A stretch of DNA of 14,460 bases from Nitrososphaerota archaeon (GTDB lineage Archaea > Thermoproteota > Nitrososphaeria > Nitrososphaerales > Nitrosopumilaceae), in assembly GCA_016200035.1 (NCBI GenBank), contig JACQFM010000006.1, positions 1 to 14,460 on the forward strand, given 5' to 3'. The position numbers and the translations under genes are program-made. The notes below the pieces were generated by a model. The model saw only the letters and a program-made list of their open reading frames with translations. It was not told the DNA's origin and did no database searches. Below are positions 7,386 through 13,318 of this stretch, one piece after another; the first letter of the stretch is position 1, and every line of letters begins with the position of its first letter.

Positions 7386-8264
7386 GTGAAAAATAATTTG
7401 GCTCATAAACAGAAAGAGATCTTGAGCGGGTCATTTCTGATAGGTACCAGTGGTTCTGGAATTTTCATAAAGGCTATGTACTTGGACCATAGTTCAAGAC
7501 TTGACCACACCCTTAACGGTAGTTTCACTGTGAGTCAGCCACGTCAAGGTTATGTTGATGATATAATTTGCTACGTTTTTACCGAAGAACAATTTCATAA
7601 CTGGATGAAGCGATGTTTCGAATCTAACTCATACTACATAAATCCAACCGAGACTGTTTTCAAGACAGGTCAGGTAAAGGAAGGAAACTTCAGGTTGCCA
7701 GTGATAGGAAACGGCATTGTTTACTTTGTACTTGATAATAGATATTCCACTTATACTTCAAAACAAGTTAGTCTTGCCTTATTTGAAGAATGGACGGAGC
7801 AAGACGTGCCGCCTAACATCCATACTACAGTTCCGCCAGAGGACGAATCATTAAAAAATGAATTTGAAAGGCTGATTGCTGATAGCAAAGAAAGCCTCAA
7901 AATCATATCTCCATACGTGGACATGACGGTAATCAACAAACTTTTGCAAAAGAAAAGCAAGGGCGTGATAATACAAATTATTTTGAGGAATGACCCAGAG
8001 ATTAAAGGGCTGGCAAAAGACGGTTTAATTCAAATTCAAAGCCAATTTCCAGAAAGCTATCGAATACATCCGGACGTTCATTCGCGGATTTTAATAAGGG
8101 ATAATTTCGAAGCGTTGATTTCCTCTGCGGATCTTACTCAAAAAAGTCTCCAGGGGCAGTTCAATTTGGGAATTACGGTTTCAGACCCAGACTTGATAAA
8201 AAAGACCACTGATTACTTCGATACTCTGTGGCTAAAGTCAAGAAACCCAAACATCAAAAAATAA
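7386..8264 (+). CDS. Protein with single degenerate phospholipase D-like domain
   Basis: The 292-residue product starts at a GTG at 7386; the nearest ATG upstream runs into a stop. Residues 1-140 form an unrecognised domain with many beta strands (GSFLIGTSGSGIFIKAMYLD, NGIVYFVLDNRYSTYTS). Residues 150-290 look like one PLD/HKD domain: FERLIADSKESLKIISPYVD, then VIIQIILRNDPE, then HSRILIRDNFEALISSADL, then QFNLGITVSDPDLI. The signature HxKx4Dx6GSxN reads H232-S-R234...D239...S246-S-x-D249, so Lys is Arg, Gly is Ser and Asn is Asp. Only one copy is present; PLD nucleases such as Nuc act as dimers of single-copy subunits. It could be an active or inactive nuclease, or a DNA-binding sensor. It probably shares a transcript with the gene at 6358. 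Its stop lies one base from the convergent stop at 8266. Confidence 0.8.
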   Translation: MKNNLAHKQKEILSGSFLIGTSGSGIFIKAMYLDHSSRLDHTLNGSFTVSQPRQGYVDDIICYVFTEEQFHNWMKRCFESNSYYINPTETVFKTGQVKEGNFRLPVIGNGIVYFVLDNRYSTYTSKQVSLALFEEWTEQDVPPNIHTTVPPEDESLKNEFERLIADSKESLKIISPYVDMTVINKLLQKKSKGVIIQIILRNDPEIKGLAKDGLIQIQSQFPESYRIHPDVHSRILIRDNFEALISSADLTQKSLQGQFNLGITVSDPDLIKKTTDYFDTLWLKSRNPNIKK

Positions 8265-8265
8265 T

Positions 8266-8553
8266 TTAGCTGTTCCAACAATTCTTTCCGTTGCAGTTTC
8301 TGGTTGCTTTAACAGGCGCTCCGCTTTCAAGAATCAGCCAGTGGCTTCCCGTTCTGTTCTCCTTCTTACTGTCAGGATCCATCGTCTCTCTGACGTATGT
8401 GCATGCGATTTTGTGAAGTCGTAACTCATTTGCGATATCTTCGTTCAGAATTACAAATGGAAGGCTCAAGTTGGAGTTTGCCAGGGTATGAAGGGTCCTG
8501 CCATCAAGTCTTATCGCGTTAGGTAGATTCATGGGAAGATCTCTCATCGACAT
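8266..8553 (-). CDS. Uncharacterised 95-residue protein
   Basis: I do not recognise this family. It begins MSMRDLPMNLPNAIRLDGRT, then LPFVILNEDIANELRLHKIA and TYVRET, and ends KATRNCNGKNCWNS with a CxxxxC pair that could bind metal or form a disulphide. The composition is that of a normal soluble alpha/beta protein, and no better frame covers this stretch. It is convergent with the PLD-like gene, one base apart, with no room for separate terminators, so the ends of the two transcripts should overlap. There is no clear Shine-Dalgarno site; any of three early ATGs (8553, 8547, 8532) could be the start. Confidence 0.5.
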   Translation of the reverse strand: MSMRDLPMNLPNAIRLDGRTLHTLANSNLSLPFVILNEDIANELRLHKIACTYVRETMDPDSKKENRTGSHWLILESGAPVKATRNCNGKNCWNS

Positions 8554-8628
8554 TCTAAAAACTCATCGGTACGACAAAATAGAAAGAAATGCAAGAATTA
8601 CAATGGTGCAATCGGAATTATTCATAAA

Positions 8629-8646
8629 TTCGCTCATTGGAGCGAA
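8629..8646. repeat. Perfect 7-bp hairpin with 4-base loop
   Basis: TTCGCTC, loop ATTG, GAGCGAA: an exact inverted repeat in the gap between the 95-residue gene and the DUF5678-like gene. The left arm and loop match the dispersed TTCGCTCATTG repeat. It is not followed by a T-run on the plus strand, so it is a poor terminator candidate. Confidence 0.7.
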
Positions 8647-8692
8647 AATCGGATGAAAACATGGCAGATCGTGAACAAATTGTCCAGTATGC

Positions 8693-8700
8693 TTATATAT
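8693..8700 (+). promoter_or_regulatory. Strong archaeal box A (TTATATAT)
   Basis: This is one of the best TATA boxes in the window. Its centre predicts a transcription start near 8721-8723, a few bases before the 28-codon ORF at 8728 and about 113 bases before the DUF5678-like ATG at 8835. It is the most likely promoter of that pair, with a leader that contains the short ORF. Confidence 0.55.
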
Positions 8701-8727
8701 GGATTTCGGGCAGTTTTTACAATAACT

Positions 8728-8814
8728 ATGTACAATGCAATATTACGTAAAATAACTGGTCTATCACTATTAACAACAGTTCCCTTAAGCTTAAGCCATC
8801 TGATAATCATATAA
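8728..8814 (+). CDS. Possible 28-residue hydrophobic leader peptide or small protein
   Basis: ATG at 8728 to TAA at 8812-8814 gives MYNAILRKITGLSLLTTVPL and then SLSHLIII: a short positive start and a long hydrophobic stretch, like a tiny membrane peptide or a leader ORF. It sits just after the predicted start from the box A at 8693 and ends 20 bases before the next ATG. There is no ribosome site, which fits a leaderless start. It is short enough to be chance; comparison across relatives is needed before it is treated as a gene. Confidence 0.25.
   Translation: MYNAILRKITGLSLLTTVPLSLSHLIII
8784..8795. repeat. Perfect 12-bp palindrome CTTAAGCTTAAG
   Basis: An exact palindrome 40 bases before the DUF5678-like start, inside the predicted leader. 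It could be an operator for a dimeric regulator, or an alternative TATA-like element whose start would lie about 20 bases before the ATG and leave the AGGTGA site usable. Confidence 0.5.
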
Positions 8815-8834
8815 TTACAATCATAGGTGATATT

Positions 8835-9146
8835 ATGGATTCGGACAAATATTCTGCAGGAAATCAAGTAACTGTAGAGATAGGAAAAGACTTCATATCT
8901 AAAGATGAGGTCCAGAGGCTAAAGAAAAAAGAAATGAACTTGAAATGGATATCCAGAAACTATGATGCTCTTTTATCCAAACATCCCGAAGAATACATTG
9001 CCGTAAAAGATGAGAAAATCATTGCAACTGGAACAAATTACAAAAGCTTGATCTCGGGTCTAAGAGATCAATACGGAATCAACTTTTGCACAATTGCAGT
9101 AAAGTACATAGAGAAAAAGAAAAACATTATGTACCCTTCCGTATGA
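8835..9146 (+). CDS. DUF5678-like protein
   Basis: The 103-residue product carries the pattern LKWISRNYDALLSKHPEEYI followed by AVKDEKIIATGTNYKSLISG (about 35-75), which matches my recollection of DUF5678: a short domain with a W..NYD..L.K.P.EYIAV.D..I...G core and unknown function. A basic helix rich in K and E (KDEVQRLKKKEMN) precedes it. The ATG at 8835 has AGGTGA four bases before it, a good archaeal ribosome site. The gene is nine bases ahead of the aspartic-protease-like gene, so the two should be one transcript. I recall the pairing of DUF5678 with small retropepsin-like genes from archaeal and cyanobacterial genomes, which argues for a joint function, possibly substrate or inhibitor with its protease. 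Confidence 0.78.
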   Translation: MDSDKYSAGNQVTVEIGKDFISKDEVQRLKKKEMNLKWISRNYDALLSKHPEEYIAVKDEKIIATGTNYKSLISGLRDQYGINFCTIAVKYIEKKKNIMYPSV

Positions 9147-9155
9147 CACATACAA

Positions 9156-9617
9156 ATGCAGTTTTCTGGTTTTTTTCAGAGTGATGTAAATGATGCTCCA
9201 TTCATGATGGCACATCTAAAGGATGGAAAGGGTAGCTTTCGAGAGAACATCGCCTTTATGATTGACACTGGGCTTTCTGATACATCTCTATCTCTTAAGG
9301 ATTTGATGGATTTAGGATTGGATGTTGACAATTTGAAAAAAGAGGAGGGAGATGCCTACACAGCCACCGATTCTGCTGATGTGTATTCATTAGAGAAATT
9401 AGTTCTAATCTTTATGTCTGATAAAGGAGAGCAGTTAAAGCTAAATTTTCCAAAAATTTTTGTATCGAAGAGCAGGAACCATGAGAACGAAAAAATTGCT
9501 TTTAATTCTCCAAGCCTTCTTGGGAGAAACGCTCTTTACTTGTTTTCATTGTTCATGGATAGGAAAAACGACAAAATTATTTTAGAGTTTGACGAAAACT
9601 CGATCAAAAAGAATTAG
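9156..9617 (+). CDS. Retropepsin-like aspartic protease family protein (clan AA)
   Basis: The 153 residues show the retropepsin layout: IAFMIDTGLSDTSLSLKDLM with the catalytic D37-T-G39 motif, an adjoining LGLD turn, a strand-rich middle (YSLEKLVLIFM), and the second-lobe signature SLLGRNALYLFSLFMD at 119-134, where retropepsins have hhG-R/x-x-L. One DTG per chain means the active enzyme would be a homodimer. There is no signal peptide or membrane segment, so it acts in the cytosol. It follows the DUF5678-like gene by nine bases without its own ribosome site, so translation is probably coupled. It is not linked to any retroelement here: no reverse transcriptase or integrase is present. The substrate is unknown. 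Confidence 0.8.
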   Translation: MQFSGFFQSDVNDAPFMMAHLKDGKGSFRENIAFMIDTGLSDTSLSLKDLMDLGLDVDNLKKEEGDAYTATDSADVYSLEKLVLIFMSDKGEQLKLNFPKIFVSKSRNHENEKIAFNSPSLLGRNALYLFSLFMDRKNDKIILEFDENSIKKN

Positions 9618-9635
9618 TTACCGTCCCAGAATAAC

Positions 9636-9642
9636 AAAAAAA
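9636..9642 (-). terminator. T7 run on the minus strand, candidate terminator
   Basis: Seven T residues on the minus strand about 80 bases past the TrmB-type stop. Archaeal polymerase often stops at such runs without a hairpin. The run also lies past the convergent protease gene's stop at 9617, in the short gap between the two genes. Confidence 0.35.
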
Positions 9643-9708
9643 TCCACCCACAAGATAATATGAGAAATTTGTATTTGACCTAAATCATTTTCATCGATTC
9701 TTACTTTC

Positions 9709-9723
9709 TCGGCTTCGCTCATC
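9709..9723 (-). repeat. Dispersed GCGAAGC repeat, copy 4
   Basis: Minus strand GATGAGCGAAGCCGAG, directly after the TAA of the TrmB-type gene. Confidence 0.55.
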
Positions 9724-9724
9724 A

Positions 9725-10120
9725 TTAACGACCGTTGTATCTTGGCGCGAATATCCTCACGTACCTGTCGTAAGGCTTGAAGCACGGTCTCAAGTTCTTG
9801 ATTATCCTGCCAAGATATCTCCTGTCTTTCTGGATTTGTTTCTGTACCCTCTTTTGATATCTGTCAAGATGCTTTTCGAGAGGGAGGGCTTTGACCGTCA
9901 GGGGATTTCCATCCGATACTCCAACCATCCTCTTGTCCAGCATTTTGTAAATCACCCCGTATATCTTCGACTGCGGGACTCCGCTCTTCCTTGAAAGATT
10001 CCAAGCGGTCGATTCGCCAGTCATCTGTAGTGTGAACAGCACCCTGCCCTCATACTGCGAGAGACCGCACCTCCTTAGAGCCAAGAGAACCTTTTCCTGA
10101 TTCCCGTTTAGCACGAACAT
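9725..10120 (-). CDS. TrmB-type winged-helix transcriptional regulator
   Basis: The 131 residues begin with a winged helix of the TrmB N-terminal type: LRRCGLSQYEGRVLFTLQMT, then TAWNLSRKSGVPQSKIYGVI as the helix-turn-helix (about 38-57), then YKMLDKRMVGVSDGNP as the wing. The rest is a basic coiled helix (HLDRYQKRVQKQIQKDRRYL) and a short basic tail. Full TrmB proteins carry a C-terminal sugar-binding domain; here it is absent, so this is the short DNA-binding form common in archaea. The ATG at 10120 is well supported by GAGGTGG six bases before it. The stop falls directly before a copy of the GCGAAGC repeat. Its target is not visible; the DNA-transfer operon, which is transcribed toward it and ends 160 bases upstream, is one candidate. 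Confidence 0.85.
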   Translation of the reverse strand: MFVLNGNQEKVLLALRRCGLSQYEGRVLFTLQMTGESTAWNLSRKSGVPQSKIYGVIYKMLDKRMVGVSDGNPLTVKALPLEKHLDRYQKRVQKQIQKDRRYLGRIIKNLRPCFKPYDRYVRIFAPRYNGR

Positions 10121-10279
10121 TCCAAACCACCTCGAGGGTTAATTCAGGAGGCGAGCCATGTTCTTTTCAGCGACGCGCAGGAGCGGGGACCTTTCAGAGC
10201 GGAGCGTAAAGGGCCGAAAAGGACAATGAGCGAGCCGATTCCGTCGACCGGTGATGTTGATATTGCCCGACCTGTTTTT
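10121..10279. other. Gap between regulator and transfer operon
   Basis: No gene is seen here. It holds the Shine-Dalgarno site of the TrmB-type gene, a GC-richer stretch with GAGCGGAGCG at about 10196, one copy of the dispersed repeat (10216-10249), and the left arm of the hairpin at 10265. The TrmB promoter must lie here on the minus strand, but I see only a weak AATTAA about 15-20 bases before its start. Confidence 0.6.
10216..10249 (+). repeat. Dispersed repeat, copy 5, opposite orientation
   Basis: Plus strand GAAAAGGACAATGAGCGAGC followed by CGATTCCGTCGACC. One base of the GCGAAGC core is missing (GCGAGC), but both flanks match copy 2. Confidence 0.6.
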
Positions 10280-10298
10280 TTATGATATTTCGTCGGGC
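10265..10298. terminator. Hairpin across the stop of the last transfer-operon gene
   Basis: GCCCGAC at 10265-10271 and GTCGGGC at 10292-10298 form an exact 7-bp GC-rich stem around a 20-base AT-rich loop that contains the stop codon of the gene ending at 10280. Being inside the coding end, it may protect the 3' end or end transcription. A run of six T on the plus strand at 10302-10307 would fit a plus-strand terminator, but no plus gene reaches it. Confidence 0.4.
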
Positions 10299-10639
10299 CT
10301 ATTTTTTATACGGATACCAGATACGAGATTAGTTATCCCCTCTACTGTTTCTTCTTTTATAGCGTAGGCATTTTCGTTGAACATCTCCATGAGTTTGTTT
10401 GCAAGTTGTCGGTATGGCTCTATTGACTTGATGACTATGTACTCTATGAACTCGTGACACAAGGTGTCTAGTGCGATAGGCTCTTCCAGATCGTAGATGA
10501 ATATGATGTTGTTTTTTATCTCGCCTGAAATCTGTTTGTCAACTGGCAGCCATTTTACGCGCAAGTCCTGTCCGTGGTGCGTTGTGCGTTTCAGCCTTTC
10601 AAGCTCCCTTTCAAGTGTTTTTTGTGTGTCACTGACCAT
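10280..10639 (-). CDS. Small HExxE protein at the end of the transfer operon
   Basis: The 119-residue product (from the ATG at 10639) reads: basic helix, then KWLPVDKQISGEIKNNIIFI as a hairpin, then LDTLCHEFIEYIVIKSIEPY and RQLANKLMEMFNENAYAIKE. The layout, a GEI...IFIYD strand pair followed by a helix with HEFxE (H62, E63, E66), resembles minimal zinc metallopeptidases, but the second His of HExxH is Glu. I recall archaeal small proteins with the same HEF(I/L)(E/D)Y...IEPY signature, all uncharacterised. The ATG overlaps the ATPase gene's stop by 11 bases, so translation is coupled; an in-frame TTG at 10666 is less likely. Being last in the operon, it may serve the transfer machine, for example in processing, but no catalysis can be claimed. 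Confidence 0.7.
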   Translation of the reverse strand: MVSDTQKTLERELERLKRTTHHGQDLRVKWLPVDKQISGEIKNNIIFIYDLEEPIALDTLCHEFIEYIVIKSIEPYRQLANKLMEMFNENAYAIKEETVEGITNLVSGIRIKNRPDEIS

Positions 10640-12524
10640 TGTTTGTGTCTCCAAATATTTCCGCAAGTGTTTTCATTTTGCAAAACGTGTTGTAGTCTGT
10701 TAGTGTAATCTTTTTTCTATCTTCGTCTTTCATATCCATTTTTTCTAGTTTCTTTTTGAAACTGTCTAACTGTGTTTTTTCGTAACATATCTCTATTATC
10801 TGATCAAAACCTGATTCGAGATTTTTTTGTATGTTGCTCTCGCGTAACTCTCTCATGTCTACCTCAACCGCGATTTTAGAGTTCACTACCAAGTCGGCGT
10901 ATTTGTTGTGACCAAGTGACTTTTCCTTCTCTACTGTGCATCCAAACTCTCTGAATTTTTCAGCTACACTTTCGACAACATTGATGTGCACTGTTCCACC
11001 AAACCGCGCAGTATTTTTTTCCAGTTCTAGTTCTACTATTCCTTTTTCTGTCAGGCTGAGCATTCTTCCTTTTTTCATATTTCCTTTCAGATACGTTCCT
11101 TTCACGTAGTCTTTTGATTCAAGTGATTGCCTTGCTAAATTTCCATAGTATGTGTCTGTTCCAATGTTCTTGTAATGTTGTGTGACATTGAGCAAGGGAT
11201 TGGCTGCAATGCTTTTTGCCAGTTTCAGTTCTAGTTCGTGGATGGGATCCTGCTTTTCTTTTTCTAAATTATTTAATTTAGGGTGTTCTGCACTCTCTCT
11301 AATCTCGGTTTTCTTGGCAGAATCCTCCCTAATCTTGCCTTTTTCTATCAAATAGTTGCTATTTTGTTCTGTTTTCTGTACTTCGTATTCTTCGCGTGCC
11401 ACTCTTACAATGAATGGCCTCTGCACTGATGCATCCTTGAAGTTGAGCTTCAGGTAGGCAGTACCAACAGCAAGCGAGCGAATCCTTTCTGCCTGTTCCT
11501 TGGTAAAATTGCCATCCCTTTGTATTTTTGAAATGTATTCGGTATCGTCAAGCTTGTGTACTATCATAAAACCATAGTTTGATTTTATTTTTGGATCCAG
11601 GTCAGGAAGATCCTGTATGCCAAAAATCAGACCTATTTTGAACTTGCCAGACTCTTTTACTAGTTTTACCGCAGAACTGGATTCATCGCTTGCTATTCGT
11701 CCCGCCTCGTCAATCATTATCAGTAATCTTAGGGGTCCGTCTGGGTCGTATGGCTCTGTTGTCTGGTTGGCAAGCATTGTATTGTAAATATACTGTAGAA
11801 TTGAGAGCATCGCCATGTTTCTAATCTCATTGCTGTCAAGCTTTGAAAGATCGATGCAAACAATTCCTTTTGTTATGTCGTCTATTGGGATGGAGTTGGT
11901 GTCACCAAAGACACTTTCTGTAATGTCCCAAATTCTTACAAGAATTGCCTGAATTGTCTTTGCAAGAGATGTATTGCGCTTTGATTCTTTTGTCAACATA
12001 TCAATGATGTAGTTGAATGTCAGGTTCTCGCCAAGCTCCTCAAATCCCCGGTATGAATAATCTGTAAGATAGTAACGCTGAATCGGGTTAAGCTCAAACA
12101 CAGTTCCAAGCATATCGACTAACTGATGTGCTTTCTGTTTGTTTGTAAGATTTTTTGCAAGCTGACATGGATTGATTTTTTCTTTTCTCATGTCAATCAC
12201 AGTTCCTCCTACAGATCTGACAAGATCCGCATATTCTCCATGCGGATCAAAAATCAAAATTTTTGTACCATACAAAAGATGCTGTCGAATCAAAATTGCC
12301 TTTGCGGTGGTCGATTTACCAGTTCTAATTTTACCAATGATGAGTCCTGTCGGTGAAAGTAATTTTTTGAATGAAATACAGATGGGCATGTTAAGTAACT
12401 CTGAAGTACCTAAGAAAATTCCCTCATCGATGTATTTGGTAGGGGGAATGTTTGTCATGTAACATGGAATCATGTGTGCTAAATCCGAGGTCATTACAAT
12501 CACGCCTTTTGTTTTCAAAGTCAC
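10629..12524 (-). CDS. HerA/VirB4-type ATPase (CedB-like) with C-terminal nuclease-like domain
   Basis: This is the motor of the operon: a FtsK-HerA superfamily ATPase that drives DNA or pilin through the membrane complex. Residues 1-380 hold the RecA-like core: Walker A GKIRTGKST (64-72), ILIFDPHGEYADLVRSVGG (89-107, typical of HerA), Walker B LLIMIDEAGR (267-276) and GIQDLPDLDP (302-311). A charged linker (380-430) leads to a winged-helix-like part (TEKGIVELELEK, about 430-505) and then a domain with a PD-(D/E)XK-like core, KYADLVVNSKIAVEVDMREL (541-560), where the usual ExK is ExD. The GTG at 12524 overlaps the upstream stop; GGAGGTG five bases before a TTG at 12518 makes that TTG equally likely. 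There are no membrane helices; those are in the upstream proteins. Compared with Sulfolobus CedB, the C-terminal domain is the unusual part. Confidence 0.88.
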   Translation of the reverse strand: MTLKTKGVIVMTSDLAHMIPCYMTNIPPTKYIDEGIFLGTSELLNMPICISFKKLLSPTGLIIGKIRTGKSTTAKAILIRQHLLYGTKILIFDPHGEYADLVRSVGGTVIDMRKEKINPCQLAKNLTNKQKAHQLVDMLGTVFELNPIQRYYLTDYSYRGFEELGENLTFNYIIDMLTKESKRNTSLAKTIQAILVRIWDITESVFGDTNSIPIDDITKGIVCIDLSKLDSNEIRNMAMLSILQYIYNTMLANQTTEPYDPDGPLRLLIMIDEAGRIASDESSSAVKLVKESGKFKIGLIFGIQDLPDLDPKIKSNYGFMIVHKLDDTEYISKIQRDGNFTKEQAERIRSLAVGTAYLKLNFKDASVQRPFIVRVAREEYEVQKTEQNSNYLIEKGKIREDSAKKTEIRESAEHPKLNNLEKEKQDPIHELELKLAKSIAANPLLNVTQHYKNIGTDTYYGNLARQSLESKDYVKGTYLKGNMKKGRMLSLTEKGIVELELEKNTARFGGTVHINVVESVAEKFREFGCTVEKEKSLGHNKYADLVVNSKIAVEVDMRELRESNIQKNLESGFDQIIEICYEKTQLDSFKKKLEKMDMKDEDRKKITLTDYNTFCKMKTLAEIFGDTNNGQ

Positions 12525-13315
12525 ACCTCCAGCATGAAAAAGTCCCTCACGGCATCGATCATCTCCACGCCTCTAAGTTTCCTTGCGTTTACCTGATGAA
12601 TGACATCTAAGTTGGCAATCATGGATTTTGAATCGACGTCAAGTTTTCCCTTGATTTCTTCCATGTTCTTGCCGGGTTCACGCAGCTGAACTACGAATAT
12701 GACCTCGATTGGGCTTTCACCTTGGGTAAGTCTGTTGAGTTGTTTTTCAAGCACCTTTTCCTCAATCTGTTGTTGCGGGTCGGGTACTTTTGCTACAGAA
12801 CGAGCAATTCTTAGGTTGTATATCTTATCTTTTAGTTCTTTGATGAATCTGGTCCGTTGCACTGGTTTGCAAATTGGCATGTATGTGAAAGGATGATTGA
12901 ATGTTCCAAGTAATCTGCTGAAACTTGATGTGATATGAATTTGTTGACTTTCTGTCAATTCCTCAATCATGAACGGGAGTCTTTCAAGCAGGATGTAAGA
13001 GTGACCTGTGAGCTTTCCAGATTCTGATTCAAATATTATGAAATCATTGTATGCAGTAAATGTTTTGAATCCGCAGAGTCTTCTTGTAGCATCATCAACA
13101 AGCTCTTTTGGTTTTTCTTTCATGTTGCGCAGAAACCAAATTGAATTGTATTTTTTCAAAAACAAAACAAGCAAGAAAATTCCAGCAGCTGCCAGACCGA
13201 TTACTATGATTGCCTCTATTGTGATTTGAAATCCCTTGTTTGCTAACGCCATAACTATGACTGACGCACCTGCAAGACCCATTACAAAAATAAATTTCAG
13301 CTTCGTTCTGTCCAT
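12521..13315 (-). CDS. Two-helix membrane protein with cytosolic domain, transfer operon
   Basis: The 264 residues begin with two membrane helices (about 8-24 FIFVMGLAGASVIVMAL and 33-53) separated by a short loop, with KK and RNMKEK after the second, so the large C-terminal part lies inside the cell. That part has strands and helices: DFIIFESESGKLTGHSYILL, FTYMPICKPVQRTRFIKELK, a QQQIEEKVLEKQLNRL coiled stretch, and IEVIFVVQLREPGKN. The organisation, a VirB3-like helix pair plus a domain in front of a VirB4-type ATPase encoded by the next gene, suggests VirB3 and the VirB4 N-terminal domain as a separate polypeptide. This rests on position and topology, not on a recognised motif. The ATG at 13315 follows GGGGAG by seven bases; its stop overlaps the ATPase start by four. 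Confidence 0.75.
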   Translation of the reverse strand: MDRTKLKFIFVMGLAGASVIVMALANKGFQITIEAIIVIGLAAAGIFLLVLFLKKYNSIWFLRNMKEKPKELVDDATRRLCGFKTFTAYNDFIIFESESGKLTGHSYILLERLPFMIEELTESQQIHITSSFSRLLGTFNHPFTYMPICKPVQRTRFIKELKDKIYNLRIARSVAKVPDPQQQIEEKVLEKQLNRLTQGESPIEVIFVVQLREPGKNMEEIKGKLDVDSKSMIANLDVIHQVNARKLRGVEMIDAVRDFFMLEV

Positions 13316-13318
13316 TCT

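Noticed and set aside
8634..8867. 77-residue minus-strand ORF in the leader region
   Set aside because: It overlaps the well-supported DUF5678-like start and TATA box and has no ribosome site or recognisable pattern.
9156..9617. Retroelement remnant because of the retropepsin-like fold
   Set aside because: No reverse transcriptase, integrase or terminal repeats are nearby; free-standing cytosolic retropepsin-like proteins are known in prokaryotes.
5951..10249. CRISPR array
   Set aside because: The repeat copies are irregularly spaced by hundreds of bases, vary in sequence and orientation, and no cas gene is present.
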